DNA of 64,000 bases, from assembly GCA_900541505.1 (NCBI GenBank), contig UQKK01000001.1, forward strand, positions 124,001-188,000, given 5' to 3'. Below, one piece after another: positions 51,101-59,545 of the stretch (position 1 is its first letter; each line of letters starts with the position of its first letter). This stretch comes from an uncultured Ruminococcus sp. Lineage in GTDB: Bacteria; Bacillota; Clostridia; Lachnospirales; Lachnospiraceae. Both the position numbers and the translations under genes were made by a program. A model generated the notes under the pieces. The model saw only the letters and a list, made by a program, of their open reading frames with translations. It did no database searches and was not told the DNA's origin.

Positions 51101-52642
51101 TTACTGACTTGTCCCGTTGATTTCCGCGATTGCCGCCTGAATCTTGCTCTCATCCTGGGTGGCGATTGCCGCGTTTATCTTCGCCACATCCTCCGCGTTG
51201 TCTGAAGCGGTCCCCACTGCGACCGTCTCCTGGGAAGAGAGGTACTGGCTGTAATTGATGACGTCCCGGCTTACTTCCTCGCCGTCCTCATAGACGACTT
51301 TCCAGAGCTGCGCTGACAGACCCGTATGCGCCGCGCTCTGTGTCCCCATATAACCGATATAGTCATCTGTGGCAACAAAACGTTTCCCCTCCGGTTCCTT
51401 TGTCTCCAGCGTCTCGCTGACATATTCCACCGTGCGGTTCGCCGGTCTCGTCTCTTTTCCGTATATGTTAAAGGTAAGTGTGCCTTCTGAAAGCACACTT
51501 TCTATATAAATTGCACTTTCATAGTTATTTTTGAATTTAAAATCCAGGATATCCTCGGCAATTGCCGCATCCATGGACGGTTCCACGTAGGTTACCTGCA
51601 TAGAATGTGGATGGCGCTCTGTCACCTCCAGCTCCGCCAGCAGCACAGCGTTGTACAGCGTGGTGGACACCTGACAGATTCCGCCTCCCATGGACTCCAC
51701 GACCATATCCCCTTCATAGGAAGCGGCGGGATAATAGCCGTTCTCCTCGGTGTAGGGCTCCATCGCCGCATTCACGGAGATTTCTTCCCCAGCTTCCAAT
51801 ACCGTGCCGCCTACATGGTTGGCGCCTGACTCTACATTCATAGAACGTCCGGAGCCGTCACTGCCGTAATAGGTAGAGTAACTGCCCAGCAAATCCGTCA
51901 TTTCCTCCAGGTCTTTTGCTGTCACTTCCGGCTCTACATGGCTTACTTTCGCCTCAACCTGTCCGCCTTTACCGTTCCACTTCTTTCCCAGGAACTGGTT
52001 CACCTCATCCACAGTCTTTTCCACATCCAGTTTCTCACCTGGCTGTTCCGCCTCGACAGCAACACCATTCTCGCCCTGTGTCACACGGGCGTTGACGGGC
52101 AGATTCAAGAGAGGATTCAGACGCGCCTCCAGTATGCTCTTTGCCGAGTCCGCTGTAATCTGATATTGAAGGGGAAAATCTTTTTTGAGCTTCCCTTTTT
52201 CTGACTGTTTTAAAATCTTGTAACAGCTCACCGAATTTCCGGTCTTGCCGTACTCTGCCGCCTGTGTCACCAGCTTATCCAGCCCTTTTACCGAGAGTCC
52301 CAGCTCCGCGAAGGTTGCCTCGCCTGTATTCCCATTTTCCAATACAAAGGTCATCTTTTCCTGAGCGTAGGCTTCTGCGGAATTTTGAAGGGTCTCCTTC
52401 GCTTCCTGCTTTGTCATGCCCGACACATCAATACCGCCCACAGACACTCCGTTTATAATGACATTCTTGTCATATTTGTCAATCGTCCTGTGCAGTCCGA
52501 TACGCACTCCGGCAATCACACCGACCGCGCAGAGAAACACAACCACCAGACCCAGAGGATTCCTCCTGTTCCTGCGCCTTCTTTTTTTGCGCTTCCCTGA
52601 CGGGACATACCCTGCGCTTTTCTTCCTGTAATTGTTCCCCAT
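51101..52642 (-). CDS. VanW-family membrane-anchored protein
   Basis: A 513-aa envelope protein. The N-terminus is strongly basic (SGKRKKRRRRNRRN) with one membrane helix (about 29-48). Outside are a PG_binding_4-type domain (about 60-270) and a VanW domain (about 290-420) with the core ESMGGGICQVSTTLYNAVLL and HPHSMQVTYV. Family members occur in vancomycin-resistance clusters but also widely in sensitive Firmicutes; no van genes are nearby, so no resistance is implied. The C-terminal 50 residues are Ala/Gln-rich. GAGGCGG lies before the ATG. Confidence 0.9.
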   Translation of the reverse strand: MGNNYRKKSAGYVPSGKRKKRRRRNRRNPLGLVVVFLCAVGVIAGVRIGLHRTIDKYDKNVIINGVSVGGIDVSGMTKQEAKETLQNSAEAYAQEKMTFVLENGNTGEATFAELGLSVKGLDKLVTQAAEYGKTGNSVSCYKILKQSEKGKLKKDFPLQYQITADSAKSILEARLNPLLNLPVNARVTQGENGVAVEAEQPGEKLDVEKTVDEVNQFLGKKWNGKGGQVEAKVSHVEPEVTAKDLEEMTDLLGSYSTYYGSDGSGRSMNVESGANHVGGTVLEAGEEISVNAAMEPYTEENGYYPAASYEGDMVVESMGGGICQVSTTLYNAVLLAELEVTERHPHSMQVTYVEPSMDAAIAEDILDFKFKNNYESAIYIESVLSEGTLTFNIYGKETRPANRTVEYVSETLETKEPEGKRFVATDDYIGYMGTQSAAHTGLSAQLWKVVYEDGEEVSRDVINYSQYLSSQETVAVGTASDNAEDVAKINAAIATQDESKIQAAIAEINGTSQ

Positions 52643-52710
52643 AGAAAAACCGCCTCATCCGTAAAACCAATACCCTCTCGTCTTCAGACCGGTATTCCGC
52701 TTATGTCCTC

Positions 52711-52812
52711 TTATATGACATAGGGAAGTACCATCGTCAGTACCATCGCGATGATAATCACAAGGATTCCAATGGATGCAATCCTGCGAAATTTCTTATC
52801 ATAAAAATTCAT
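52711..52812 (-). CDS. 33-residue membrane peptide
   Basis: Encodes MNFYDKKFRRIASIGILVII followed by IAMVLTMVLPYVI: a short basic head and one hydrophobic helix. GGGAGAGATGAAA precedes the ATG at 52812; an ATG two codons upstream (52818) is also possible. It lies between the radical SAM and VanW genes on the same strand. I recall similar short peptides in related genomes but no function. Confidence 0.65.
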   Translation of the reverse strand: MNFYDKKFRRIASIGILVIIIAMVLTMVLPYVI

Positions 52813-52966
52813 TTTCATCTCTCCCTTAAAACTTTCCGACAGGTAGTAAACTACATTTTATACTCTTTACTGTATTTTTGCAAGCGGCACTCCTCACATT
52901 TGGGACTCCCCGCCGGATGGTCCGCCCGAAAGGGCAGCTTCTTCATCGTCTCTGCCGCCTTTCTCT

Positions 52967-54679
52967 TTAGTCCCGCTTTGACACCTCATAAACTTGTGCC
53001 TGATGTGTCAGGGCATTTCGGTTCTGATAGTCAAACAGCAAAAGTTTTCCGCCTATCCATTCCAAATGGGTCATCTTCCGTATCTTCTGCCTGTCATAGG
53101 ACTCATAGCCTTTCAGATAGCGGAACTTACTCGCCTCGTCCTCATAAAACTTACGCACCTCGTCCTTTGTGATTCGTATGTCTTTTGCGAAGCAGGGACG
53201 CCTCTTGGCATTTTCCCGCAGATACAAATCCAAAAGCAGAGTCTCCCGGTAGCTTTCCACATTTACTGTCTTTTCCGCGCAGAGGAAGTCAAAGAGAATC
53301 TCAAATCTGGCAAGCCGGGAATGATTCAGCATGGTCAATCCTTCCCGCTCATAATACGCCGCAAGCGCCTCATACATGGCATAGGCATCCTCATACTCTC
53401 GCTCCAGCTTCTCCATGGTATTCTCAAACTGGCGGCTGTTATAGTAGACTTCCACCATTTCTTCTATCTGCTTTAGTTTCCGGATATCCCCGTAGGACAC
53501 CCCTTTCGTGGAAAGCACCTCATAGGGCGGTCTGTCCTGGTAGGAAAGCCCGTACTCCCGCGCCATTTCAAACATGTGCGAACCTTTGAGCACTTTTAAA
53601 AATCCAAGCTGCAGCTGTTCCGGCTTCAATGCATAGACATCGCAGAAGGATTTGCGGAAGCTTAGCATATCCTCATAGGGAAGCCCGGCAATCAGGTCCA
53701 GATGCTGGTGAATGTTTTTCTTCTCCTGCACTCGTCTGACCGTCTCACCCACACGCTCAAAGTCCATGGTCCTGCGGATTTCACGGATGGTATGCTCATT
53801 GGTGGACTGTATGCCAATCTCCAGTTGGATGAGCCCCGGACGCATACGCCCAATCAGCTCCAGTTCTTCTTCATTTAACAAATCCGCGGCTATCTCAAAA
53901 TGAAAGTTGGTTATCCCCTCATCGTGTTCCAGCAGATATCGCCAGATTCCCATGGCATGGCTGTGTCTGCAGTTAAAGGTTCGGTCCACGAATTTCACCT
54001 GAGGCACCTTTTTGTCAATAAAAAACTGAAGCTCTCTCTTTACCTTCTCCAAATCCCGGAAACGCAGGCACTTGTCCACCGATGAAAGGCAGTAGCTGCA
54101 CGAAAAGGGACAGCCCCTGCTGGACTCGTAGTAAATGATTTTGTTTTCAAACCCTTCCATATTTTCGTAGACAAAGGGCACTTTGTTCAAATCCATCACC
54201 GGACGGGGCGGATTCGCTGTGATTTCCGTCTTATCTTCTTCTGTTCTTCTGCGGTATACAATTCCCCGGATGGTGTGAAGCTCACAACCTCCCGCCTCAA
54301 GCTGTCCCATGAGCTCACAGAAGGTCTCCTCCCCTTCCCCGCACATCACGCCTTCCAGCGCCGGAAATTCATGCAGAAGCTCTTTCGCGTTGTAGGACAC
54401 CTCCGGCCCTCCCAGCCACAGTCGCACATGAGGCAGGATTTTCGGCAGCTCGACAAGCAGTGCCCTCACATAAGAAATATTCCACAGATAGCAGGAAAAA
54501 CAGAGGACGTCCGGTCTCTTTTCAAAGAGGTCCCCCAGAATCTCGTCCAAAGGCTGATTGATAGTATACTCCGCGATGTCCGCCTCATATCCGTGCTGCG
54601 CGGCGTACGCTTTTAAGCTGTAAACTGCCAGGTTGGAATGAATATATTTCGCATTTATAGCTGTCAGTAAAACTTTCAT
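52967..54679 (-). CDS. B12-binding radical SAM protein with DUF4080
   Basis: A 570-aa protein. The N-terminal cobalamin-binding Rossmann-like domain (about 1-140) has INQPLDEILGDLFEKRPDVL and WLGGPEVSYNAKE. The radical SAM barrel (about 175-400) binds the [4Fe-4S] cluster through CPFSCSYC and shows IEIGIQSTN. A C-terminal DUF4080-like helical domain follows. The substrate is unknown; related proteins include methylthiotransferase-like and methylase-like enzymes. GGAGGAGAGC before the ATG at 54679 fixes the start. Its leader overlaps the divergent SRP RNA promoter. Confidence 0.88.
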   Translation of the reverse strand: MKVLLTAINAKYIHSNLAVYSLKAYAAQHGYEADIAEYTINQPLDEILGDLFEKRPDVLCFSCYLWNISYVRALLVELPKILPHVRLWLGGPEVSYNAKELLHEFPALEGVMCGEGEETFCELMGQLEAGGCELHTIRGIVYRRRTEEDKTEITANPPRPVMDLNKVPFVYENMEGFENKIIYYESSRGCPFSCSYCLSSVDKCLRFRDLEKVKRELQFFIDKKVPQVKFVDRTFNCRHSHAMGIWRYLLEHDEGITNFHFEIAADLLNEEELELIGRMRPGLIQLEIGIQSTNEHTIREIRRTMDFERVGETVRRVQEKKNIHQHLDLIAGLPYEDMLSFRKSFCDVYALKPEQLQLGFLKVLKGSHMFEMAREYGLSYQDRPPYEVLSTKGVSYGDIRKLKQIEEMVEVYYNSRQFENTMEKLEREYEDAYAMYEALAAYYEREGLTMLNHSRLARFEILFDFLCAEKTVNVESYRETLLLDLYLRENAKRRPCFAKDIRITKDEVRKFYEDEASKFRYLKGYESYDRQKIRKMTHLEWIGGKLLLFDYQNRNALTHQAQVYEVSKRD

Positions 54680-54690
54680 GCTCTCCTCCA

Positions 54691-54719
54691 TTGACATTTT
54701 GCCAAAAACAATGTAAAAT
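54691..54719 (+). promoter_or_regulatory. Promoter of the SRP RNA gene
   Basis: Consensus TTGACA and TAAAAT are exactly 17 bp apart, with the RNA starting about 8 bp downstream. It is the strongest promoter match seen in the window, as expected for a stable RNA. Confidence 0.85.
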
Positions 54720-54726
54720 TAAGACT

Positions 54727-54986
54727 CGTGCAGCCGGGGTGTTAGCGGTACCTTGTACCTGCAATCCGCTATAGCAGGGGTGATATTGCGCAGAGGGCGA
54801 AAGTTTGTAAAGCTGCCCCCGGTAAGTGACGTCGATGCTTGGGTCTTACGCGACGGAAATCTGTGAACCGTGTCAGGTCGGGAACGAAGCAGCACTAAGC
54901 AGAACCTTCCGGGTGCCGTGAGGGTGCCTGGGCTGAGTTAACTGCCGGGGTAACGTTTATGAACCTGGTTCGAAGCGCAATGCACG
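54727..54986 (+). ncRNA. ffs: Signal recognition particle RNA, long Firmicutes type
   Basis: RNA scaffold of the particle that targets nascent membrane and secreted proteins. The 5' Alu-type domain reads GGTGTTAGCGGTACCTTG and ACCTGCAATCCGCTA. The conserved helix 8 region, where Ffh binds, reads GTCAGGTCGGGAACGAAGC followed by AGCACTAAGCAG. The ends pair (CGTGCA with TGCACG). The length of about 260 nt matches the Bacillus/Clostridium type. The ends are estimates. Confidence 0.93.
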
Positions 54987-55001
54987 TAAAAAGAATATCC
55001 G

Positions 55002-55058
55002 GGCACTGCCATCGGCGCCGTTTTCAGACGGATTCGCTTTTGCGCAGTGCCTTTTTTT
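55002..55058 (+). terminator. Terminator of the SRP RNA, right arm inside tadA
   Basis: GGCACTGC (55002-55009) pairs with GCAGTGCC (55044-55051), followed by seven Ts. The right arm and T-run lie within the last codons of tadA on the other strand. Confidence 0.75.
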
Positions 55059-55569
55059 GTCTTAGTTCTCTGAAAAACTGTTTCATCAGACTGCTGCACG
55101 CTTCCTCCATGACCCCCACCGTCAATTCCGCTTGGTGGTTAAATTCCTTCATCTGAAGGAGATTTAACACAGAGCCTGCACAGCCTGCCTTGGGATTCAT
55201 GCATCCCACGACCACCCGTTTCATGCGGGACTGCACGATTGCTCCGGCACACATCTGACATGGCTCCAGCGTCACATACAGAGTGCAGTCTTCCAGCCTC
55301 CAGTCCCCCACCTTTTTGCTCGCCTTTTTGATGGCAGCGATTTCCGCATGGGCGAGCGGGCTCTTGTCCGTGTTGCGGCGATTGTATCCCCTGCCTATGA
55401 TTTTCCCCTCACAGACAATGACACATCCGATGGGCGTCTCCTCCAGCGCATAGGCTTTCTTCGCCTGCTTCAGCGCCTCTTTCATGTACCTTTCGTCCAT
55501 CTTTCGCTGTGCCGCCTCGGATTCGCTCATTTCTCTATTTTCTGTGTGTTCCATGTCTTTTGTCCGCAT
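55024..55569 (-). CDS. tadA: tRNA-specific adenosine deaminase
   Basis: Deaminates the wobble adenosine of tRNA-Arg to inosine. Zinc-binding deaminase motifs are present: HAE (catalytic Glu) and PCQMCAG. The family core begins at MDERYMKEALKQAKKAY, so the preceding 23 residues are an extra N-terminal stretch or the true start is at residue 24. AAAGGCGG before 55569 supports the longer form. The last 11 codons double as the SRP RNA terminator on the opposite strand. Confidence 0.93.
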   Translation of the reverse strand: MRTKDMEHTENREMSESEAAQRKMDERYMKEALKQAKKAYALEETPIGCVIVCEGKIIGRGYNRRNTDKSPLAHAEIAAIKKASKKVGDWRLEDCTLYVTLEPCQMCAGAIVQSRMKRVVVGCMNPKAGCAGSVLNLLQMKEFNHQAELTVGVMEEACSSLMKQFFRELRQKKALRKSESV

Positions 55570-55658
55570 GATGTCCGCCTTTCACTTCTTTTTCGCCTCG
55601 GTTCTTTTTCTTTCCTGTGCTGAATACACTTAAGAGAAGACAAGACCAGAGGTATTTT

Positions 55659-56891
55659 ATGAATCCCGGTAACTGTTATTTATATGAATATGACAATATA
55701 CGCAAAATAAGAAACGTAGGGTTTTTCAAGATTACCCGCCACTATCATACCTGCATCCTTCAAATCCAGGCAAGGGGAATCGGCGTCCGTCCCCAGGAAA
55801 AGGCAAATTTGTATGTCTTCTTCCAGGACGGGGAGCGCACCATCGCCAAACGCCTCGGTTCCCTTCCCTGCATGGCGCAGTCCCTCTCGGCAAGGATTTC
55901 CGTATCCGAATCCGAATTTCCCGAAAACCGGACTCTGGAGAGGATTGACGGATTTTTCTTAAAGCCGACCTCCCCCGGTTCTCTGCTCTTCTGGGTTGCC
56001 TCCCACATGGTGCCCAAAAACATCACCATGTATGAGGACCTGCAAGCACCGGAAGAAGCCCCAGTCACGTTGCCCGAAGAGACTCTCATGGCACCACCGG
56101 AAGAAACTCCGGTCACGCCGCCCGAAACGGTTTTGGACGGTGGCCTGCCACCGGAAGAAACTTCGGAGGGTGAAATGCCGCAGATTGCTGTGCCGCCGGA
56201 AACTGCCATTCCTGAGGAAGCACAGTCCATGCAGGAAGAAGTCATGCCGGAGACAGAAACCACCGCCGCAGAAAGTACAGCAAAGCCGGAGTCCTTTACT
56301 GAGGATATCGCGCCGGAATCGGAGACCACCGCCGAAAATCTCACACCGGAGCAGGAGACTCGCTCTGAGGAAACCGTCCGGCAGACAGCTTCCGGCGATA
56401 TGGCTGATATGCAGCAATCCGCAGGCTCCTGCGAATCCGATGACAGCGCAGGCTTCTGTGACGCCGCCGCAGGCACCCGCCAATCCGATGGCAACGCAGG
56501 CTTCTGTGACACCGCCGCTGACACCCGCCAATCCGATGACAGCGCAGGCTCCTGTGACACCGCCGCTGACACGGACTCCGAACGTCCGAACCGCTCGGCG
56601 AAAAAGATTCAGCGCAGTGACCTCACCCTGCTGCCCCGGAAGTTCTGGTTCCTCGCCAACAACAGTTTTCTGCTGCATGGATATCATAATTATAACCACC
56701 TCCTTCTTGTGGAAGAAGATGGTCATTACTGGCTCGGCGTCCCCGGCATCTATGATTCTCACGAGGCACGCGCGGCCGGGCTGTTCGGTTTCCCGCAGTT
56801 TACCCGCTCTTACGTGGAAATTCTCGATTTAGGCGAAGACGAGCGAAACGACGATGCGGATTTCGGGCATTGGTGCCGTTACATCAAATAA
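55659..56891 (+). CDS. DUF6128-like protein with repetitive acidic linker
   Basis: A 410-aa cytoplasmic protein. The conserved N-terminal domain (about 1-125, CYLYEYDNIRKIRNVGFFKI) and C-terminal domain (about 310-400, RKFWFLANNSFLLHGYHNYN, then WLGVPGIYDSHE) recall a Lachnospiraceae family I know as DUF6128. Between them lies a Glu/Pro/Thr-rich linker ending in about three 16-residue repeats (SDDSAGFCDAAAGTRQ type). Function is unknown. AGAGG before the ATG at 55659 supports this start; a GTG 42 bp upstream lacks a site. Its end overlaps the convergent dgt gene by 8 bp. Confidence 0.72.
   Translation: MNPGNCYLYEYDNIRKIRNVGFFKITRHYHTCILQIQARGIGVRPQEKANLYVFFQDGERTIAKRLGSLPCMAQSLSARISVSESEFPENRTLERIDGFFLKPTSPGSLLFWVASHMVPKNITMYEDLQAPEEAPVTLPEETLMAPPEETPVTPPETVLDGGLPPEETSEGEMPQIAVPPETAIPEEAQSMQEEVMPETETTAAESTAKPESFTEDIAPESETTAENLTPEQETRSEETVRQTASGDMADMQQSAGSCESDDSAGFCDAAAGTRQSDGNAGFCDTAADTRQSDDSAGSCDTAADTDSERPNRSAKKIQRSDLTLLPRKFWFLANNSFLLHGYHNYNHLLLVEEDGHYWLGVPGIYDSHEARAAGLFGFPQFTRSYVEILDLGEDERNDDADFGHWCRYIK
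56441..56580 (+). repeat. 48-bp tandem repeat within the DUF6128-like gene
   Basis: About three units beginning TCCGATGACAGCGCAGGCTT (or close variants), each 48 bp. The reading frame gives 16-residue units with one Cys each; the next frame gives a Pro/Thr/Ala linker (PANPMTAQASVTPP). Confidence 0.75.
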
Positions 56892-58296
56892 TTCCGTTCA
56901 TTTCCTGGTAGAGTCGCTTAGCATAGCTGTCTGTCATACCACACACATAGTCTGTCACGAGCAGGAGGCGGAGATAGAGTTTTTCTTCCTCTGTCTTCCC
57001 CTCTGCCTGCAGCTTATAAGCATTTTTATAGTTATCGGAGATAAAGGAAACCACACGGCTGTCTATGGAATCCAGCTTGTCCCCGGTGTCATAGTACAGC
57101 ACAGCGTGTACCAGCTTATCCATCAAAAAGTCGAGGATGACTGCCTCGGAAACTTCCATTTTATAGATAGTTCTGGAAGAAAATACATAGCGAAATGCCA
57201 TATCTCCCAGCAAATCCATAAGCGCTTCCCCGAATGTCCCATAGAACAAATCATAACAGAATGTCCCCGCCATGATTTCATCATAGTGGGAAGTAAATCC
57301 GTAGGTAGCGCAGCTAATCAAAAAGCCCTGCACACGCACAATCCAGTTTTTCACCGCGTAGGATTCGGGATTATTGGGCTGCTTTTCCCTGCCCCGCTCA
57401 TAGAGCTCCTGCAATTTCCCCAGTGCGTCGAAGGGAGAATCCGGATGCTTTTCTTTGAGTTCCGTCAGCTCCCTCTCCAGAGTGTGATAGGAGATAAATC
57501 CCTTCACAAACGCATCCTCAATATCTGCGGTCTTATATGCCAAATCGTCCGCCGCCTCCAGGATATAGGTGAGAGGATGGCGCATATTTCCCGCGCCTGT
57601 AGCTTCTGTAATTTCCTCAAAGATATGGCGGTCCGCATAATAATAGCCCATCTTTTTATCTTTGATGTTCCCGCTCTTTTTATTAATCTTATCCGAAGGA
57701 ACCGGATATTTCACAATCGTATTCAAAAGGGCACAGGTCAGATTCATCCCGTGTTCATCCACCAGATAGTGCAGCTTTGTCACCAGGCGCAGTGCCTGGG
57801 CGTTACCCTCAAAATGGTAGAAGTCTTCGCGCATCTGTTCTGTGAGCATGTCCTCCACCGCTCTCCCATGGAATGTGAGGCTGGGAAGATTTCTCTCAAA
57901 CCACTCCCTGATTGCCGTCTCCCCGAAATGTCCGAAGGGCGGATTTCCGATGTCGTGGATGAGTCCCGCACATTCCAGGATGTGACAGATATCTTCCTTC
58001 ATCTGCACGGTAAAGCCGCTGGACTTGCGGTAGGTCAGAATATTTTCCCCGATATTCTGTCCCAGTGATTTTCCCAGAGAGGAAACTTCCAGCGAGTGGG
58101 TCAGCCTTGTACGGATAAAGTCACTCTTGTCCAGGGGAAAGACCTGCGTCTTATCCTGGAGCCTGCGAAATGAGGCGCTCCCGATGATGCGGTGATAGTC
58201 CTTCTCAAACTCACTGCGCAAATCTGTAGATTTTGCTTTTTTCCTGCCCTGGCTCTCCCGCATCCTCTGCGGGGAGAGCAATGTCTTCCATTCCAT
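56884..58296 (-). CDS. dgt: Deoxyguanosinetriphosphate triphosphohydrolase-like protein
   Basis: A 470-aa HD-domain enzyme that splits dNTPs to nucleoside and triphosphate. It shows RRLQDKTQVFPL and RTRLTHSLEV (first His), then HDIGNPPFGHFGE with the HD metal ligands, and AADDLAYKTADIED (last Asp). Substrate preference within the family is unclear from sequence. It lies 34 bp after the XRE-type regulator gene on the same strand, so the two probably form an operon. Confidence 0.92.
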   Translation of the reverse strand: MEWKTLLSPQRMRESQGRKKAKSTDLRSEFEKDYHRIIGSASFRRLQDKTQVFPLDKSDFIRTRLTHSLEVSSLGKSLGQNIGENILTYRKSSGFTVQMKEDICHILECAGLIHDIGNPPFGHFGETAIREWFERNLPSLTFHGRAVEDMLTEQMREDFYHFEGNAQALRLVTKLHYLVDEHGMNLTCALLNTIVKYPVPSDKINKKSGNIKDKKMGYYYADRHIFEEITEATGAGNMRHPLTYILEAADDLAYKTADIEDAFVKGFISYHTLERELTELKEKHPDSPFDALGKLQELYERGREKQPNNPESYAVKNWIVRVQGFLISCATYGFTSHYDEIMAGTFCYDLFYGTFGEALMDLLGDMAFRYVFSSRTIYKMEVSEAVILDFLMDKLVHAVLYYDTGDKLDSIDSRVVSFISDNYKNAYKLQAEGKTEEEKLYLRLLLVTDYVCGMTDSYAKRLYQEMNGII

Positions 58297-58330
58297 GTAT
58301 GTCTAACGCTTCCTTTCCCTTTTCCGGCTG

Positions 58331-59305
58331 TCAGTCCAGATAAATCGGCGGCTCGTATGCCTTGCCGAGCAGTGCCTTCATCCGCTCCTGGTATCCCAGG
58401 AACGCCCACTCTGTCATATCTGTCCATTTGTGTATTTTGCGGTCATATACCTGGACATAGCCAATCCGCGTGGGGTGCATGCGCACGCTGTTGGACTGGT
58501 ACTCTCTGCCCGTGTAGGGGTTGATTTCTCCCCGCTCTCTGTCCTCCTCCGCATCGTTGTGACGGATGACCGGCTCGAAATCCTCTTCCTTGTCCGCTCT
58601 TATCTTGTCTTCTGTCCTCTTTGCTTCTTCCGCCTTCGCTGTCTCTTCCTTCACAGACGCAGGTTCTGCCGCATAAAGACTCTCTGTTTCAGGCTTCCCG
58701 CCATCTGCCGATTTTTCCTCCGTGCGGGCGGCGGCTTCCTTTTTGCGGAAGAAAATACCTCCTGTGGAAAACTTTTCCTTCTTGGGGCTCTTTATCTCTT
58801 CCTTTATGGCTTCCTCGGACTCCCCTGCCTGCGCCGCCTTCTCAAGCTCCGAGAGCTCCTGGTGAATTTCATAGAGCTCCCCGATGGTCATATCACGCTC
58901 TTCCTTCGAATCGGAGGCAGATTCTTCAGCCATCTCTCTGGGACCGTCCGCCAAAGACTTCTTCTCAAGCCCAACATCTGTCTCCCTCTTTTCGATATCC
59001 GGCGAATTTGCCGTTCCCTTTTTTGCATCCATCGGTTTTGCCGCTCCTCTTTCTGTATCCGCCGGTCTCGCTGCGGACGCCGCCTCCCCTGACAGGATAC
59101 TTAAGTGAAACGGACACTCCAGAATCTGCGCAATCATCCGCATATCCTGTTCCTGAAAATTATCTCTTCCCAGCCGCTGGGTCAGATTCTGCCGGGACAT
59201 CTTTTTCCCTGTCTGCGCTTCGATGAGTTCTGCCAGTTCTTTTATTGTCATGCCCTTTCTTCCCAGGACGATTTTGACTTGTTCCCCAAATGTAAGTTCT
59301 TCCAT
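58331..59305 (-). CDS. XRE-type HTH protein with long charged linker and conserved tail
   Basis: A 324-aa protein. Residues 5-70 are a helix-turn-helix (MTIKELAELIEAQTGKKMSR). Residues about 75-255 are low-complexity, Ala/Glu/Lys/Asp-rich and probably disordered. Residues about 258-324 form a compact aromatic segment (GEINPYTGREYQSNSVRMHP, then RIGYVQVYDRKIHKWTDMTE) that looks conserved and structured. I do not recognise the tail. It directly precedes the dNTP triphosphohydrolase gene and is divergent from a MoxR gene, so it could regulate either. Confidence 0.75.
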   Translation of the reverse strand: MEELTFGEQVKIVLGRKGMTIKELAELIEAQTGKKMSRQNLTQRLGRDNFQEQDMRMIAQILECPFHLSILSGEAASAARPADTERGAAKPMDAKKGTANSPDIEKRETDVGLEKKSLADGPREMAEESASDSKEERDMTIGELYEIHQELSELEKAAQAGESEEAIKEEIKSPKKEKFSTGGIFFRKKEAAARTEEKSADGGKPETESLYAAEPASVKEETAKAEEAKRTEDKIRADKEEDFEPVIRHNDAEEDRERGEINPYTGREYQSNSVRMHPTRIGYVQVYDRKIHKWTDMTEWAFLGYQERMKALLGKAYEPPIYLD

Positions 59306-59482
59306 GATTTTCCTCCTTATGTAATACCGGAATATAGAACAATGTTTTCCATCAATGCGCCGCCCGCAAGTCTCTTACACTGTGCCGATATTCCTGTCCC
59401 CTCTAATGACGAGTTTTCCCTTTTCTCATTTTAGCAAAACCATATTTCTTCGTCAACATTCTCATTCTCTGTTACATTGACA

Positions 59483-59511
59483 TTGTAAATCCGGGCAGAT
59501 TTTTTTATAAT
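59483..59511 (+). promoter_or_regulatory. Promoter of the MoxR-vWA pair
   Basis: TTGTAA and consensus TATAAT are exactly 17 bp apart, about 35 bp before the MoxR start. The intergenic region 59306-59545 also holds the divergent promoter of the XRE gene, which I could not place. Confidence 0.65.
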
Positions 59512-59545
59512 ACATACAGCAAGACGAATGAAAAGAGGAATTACC

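Noticed and set aside
51101..52642. Vancomycin-resistance cluster
   Set aside because: VanW-domain proteins are common in sensitive Firmicutes, and no vanHAX, vanRS or vanY gene is present.
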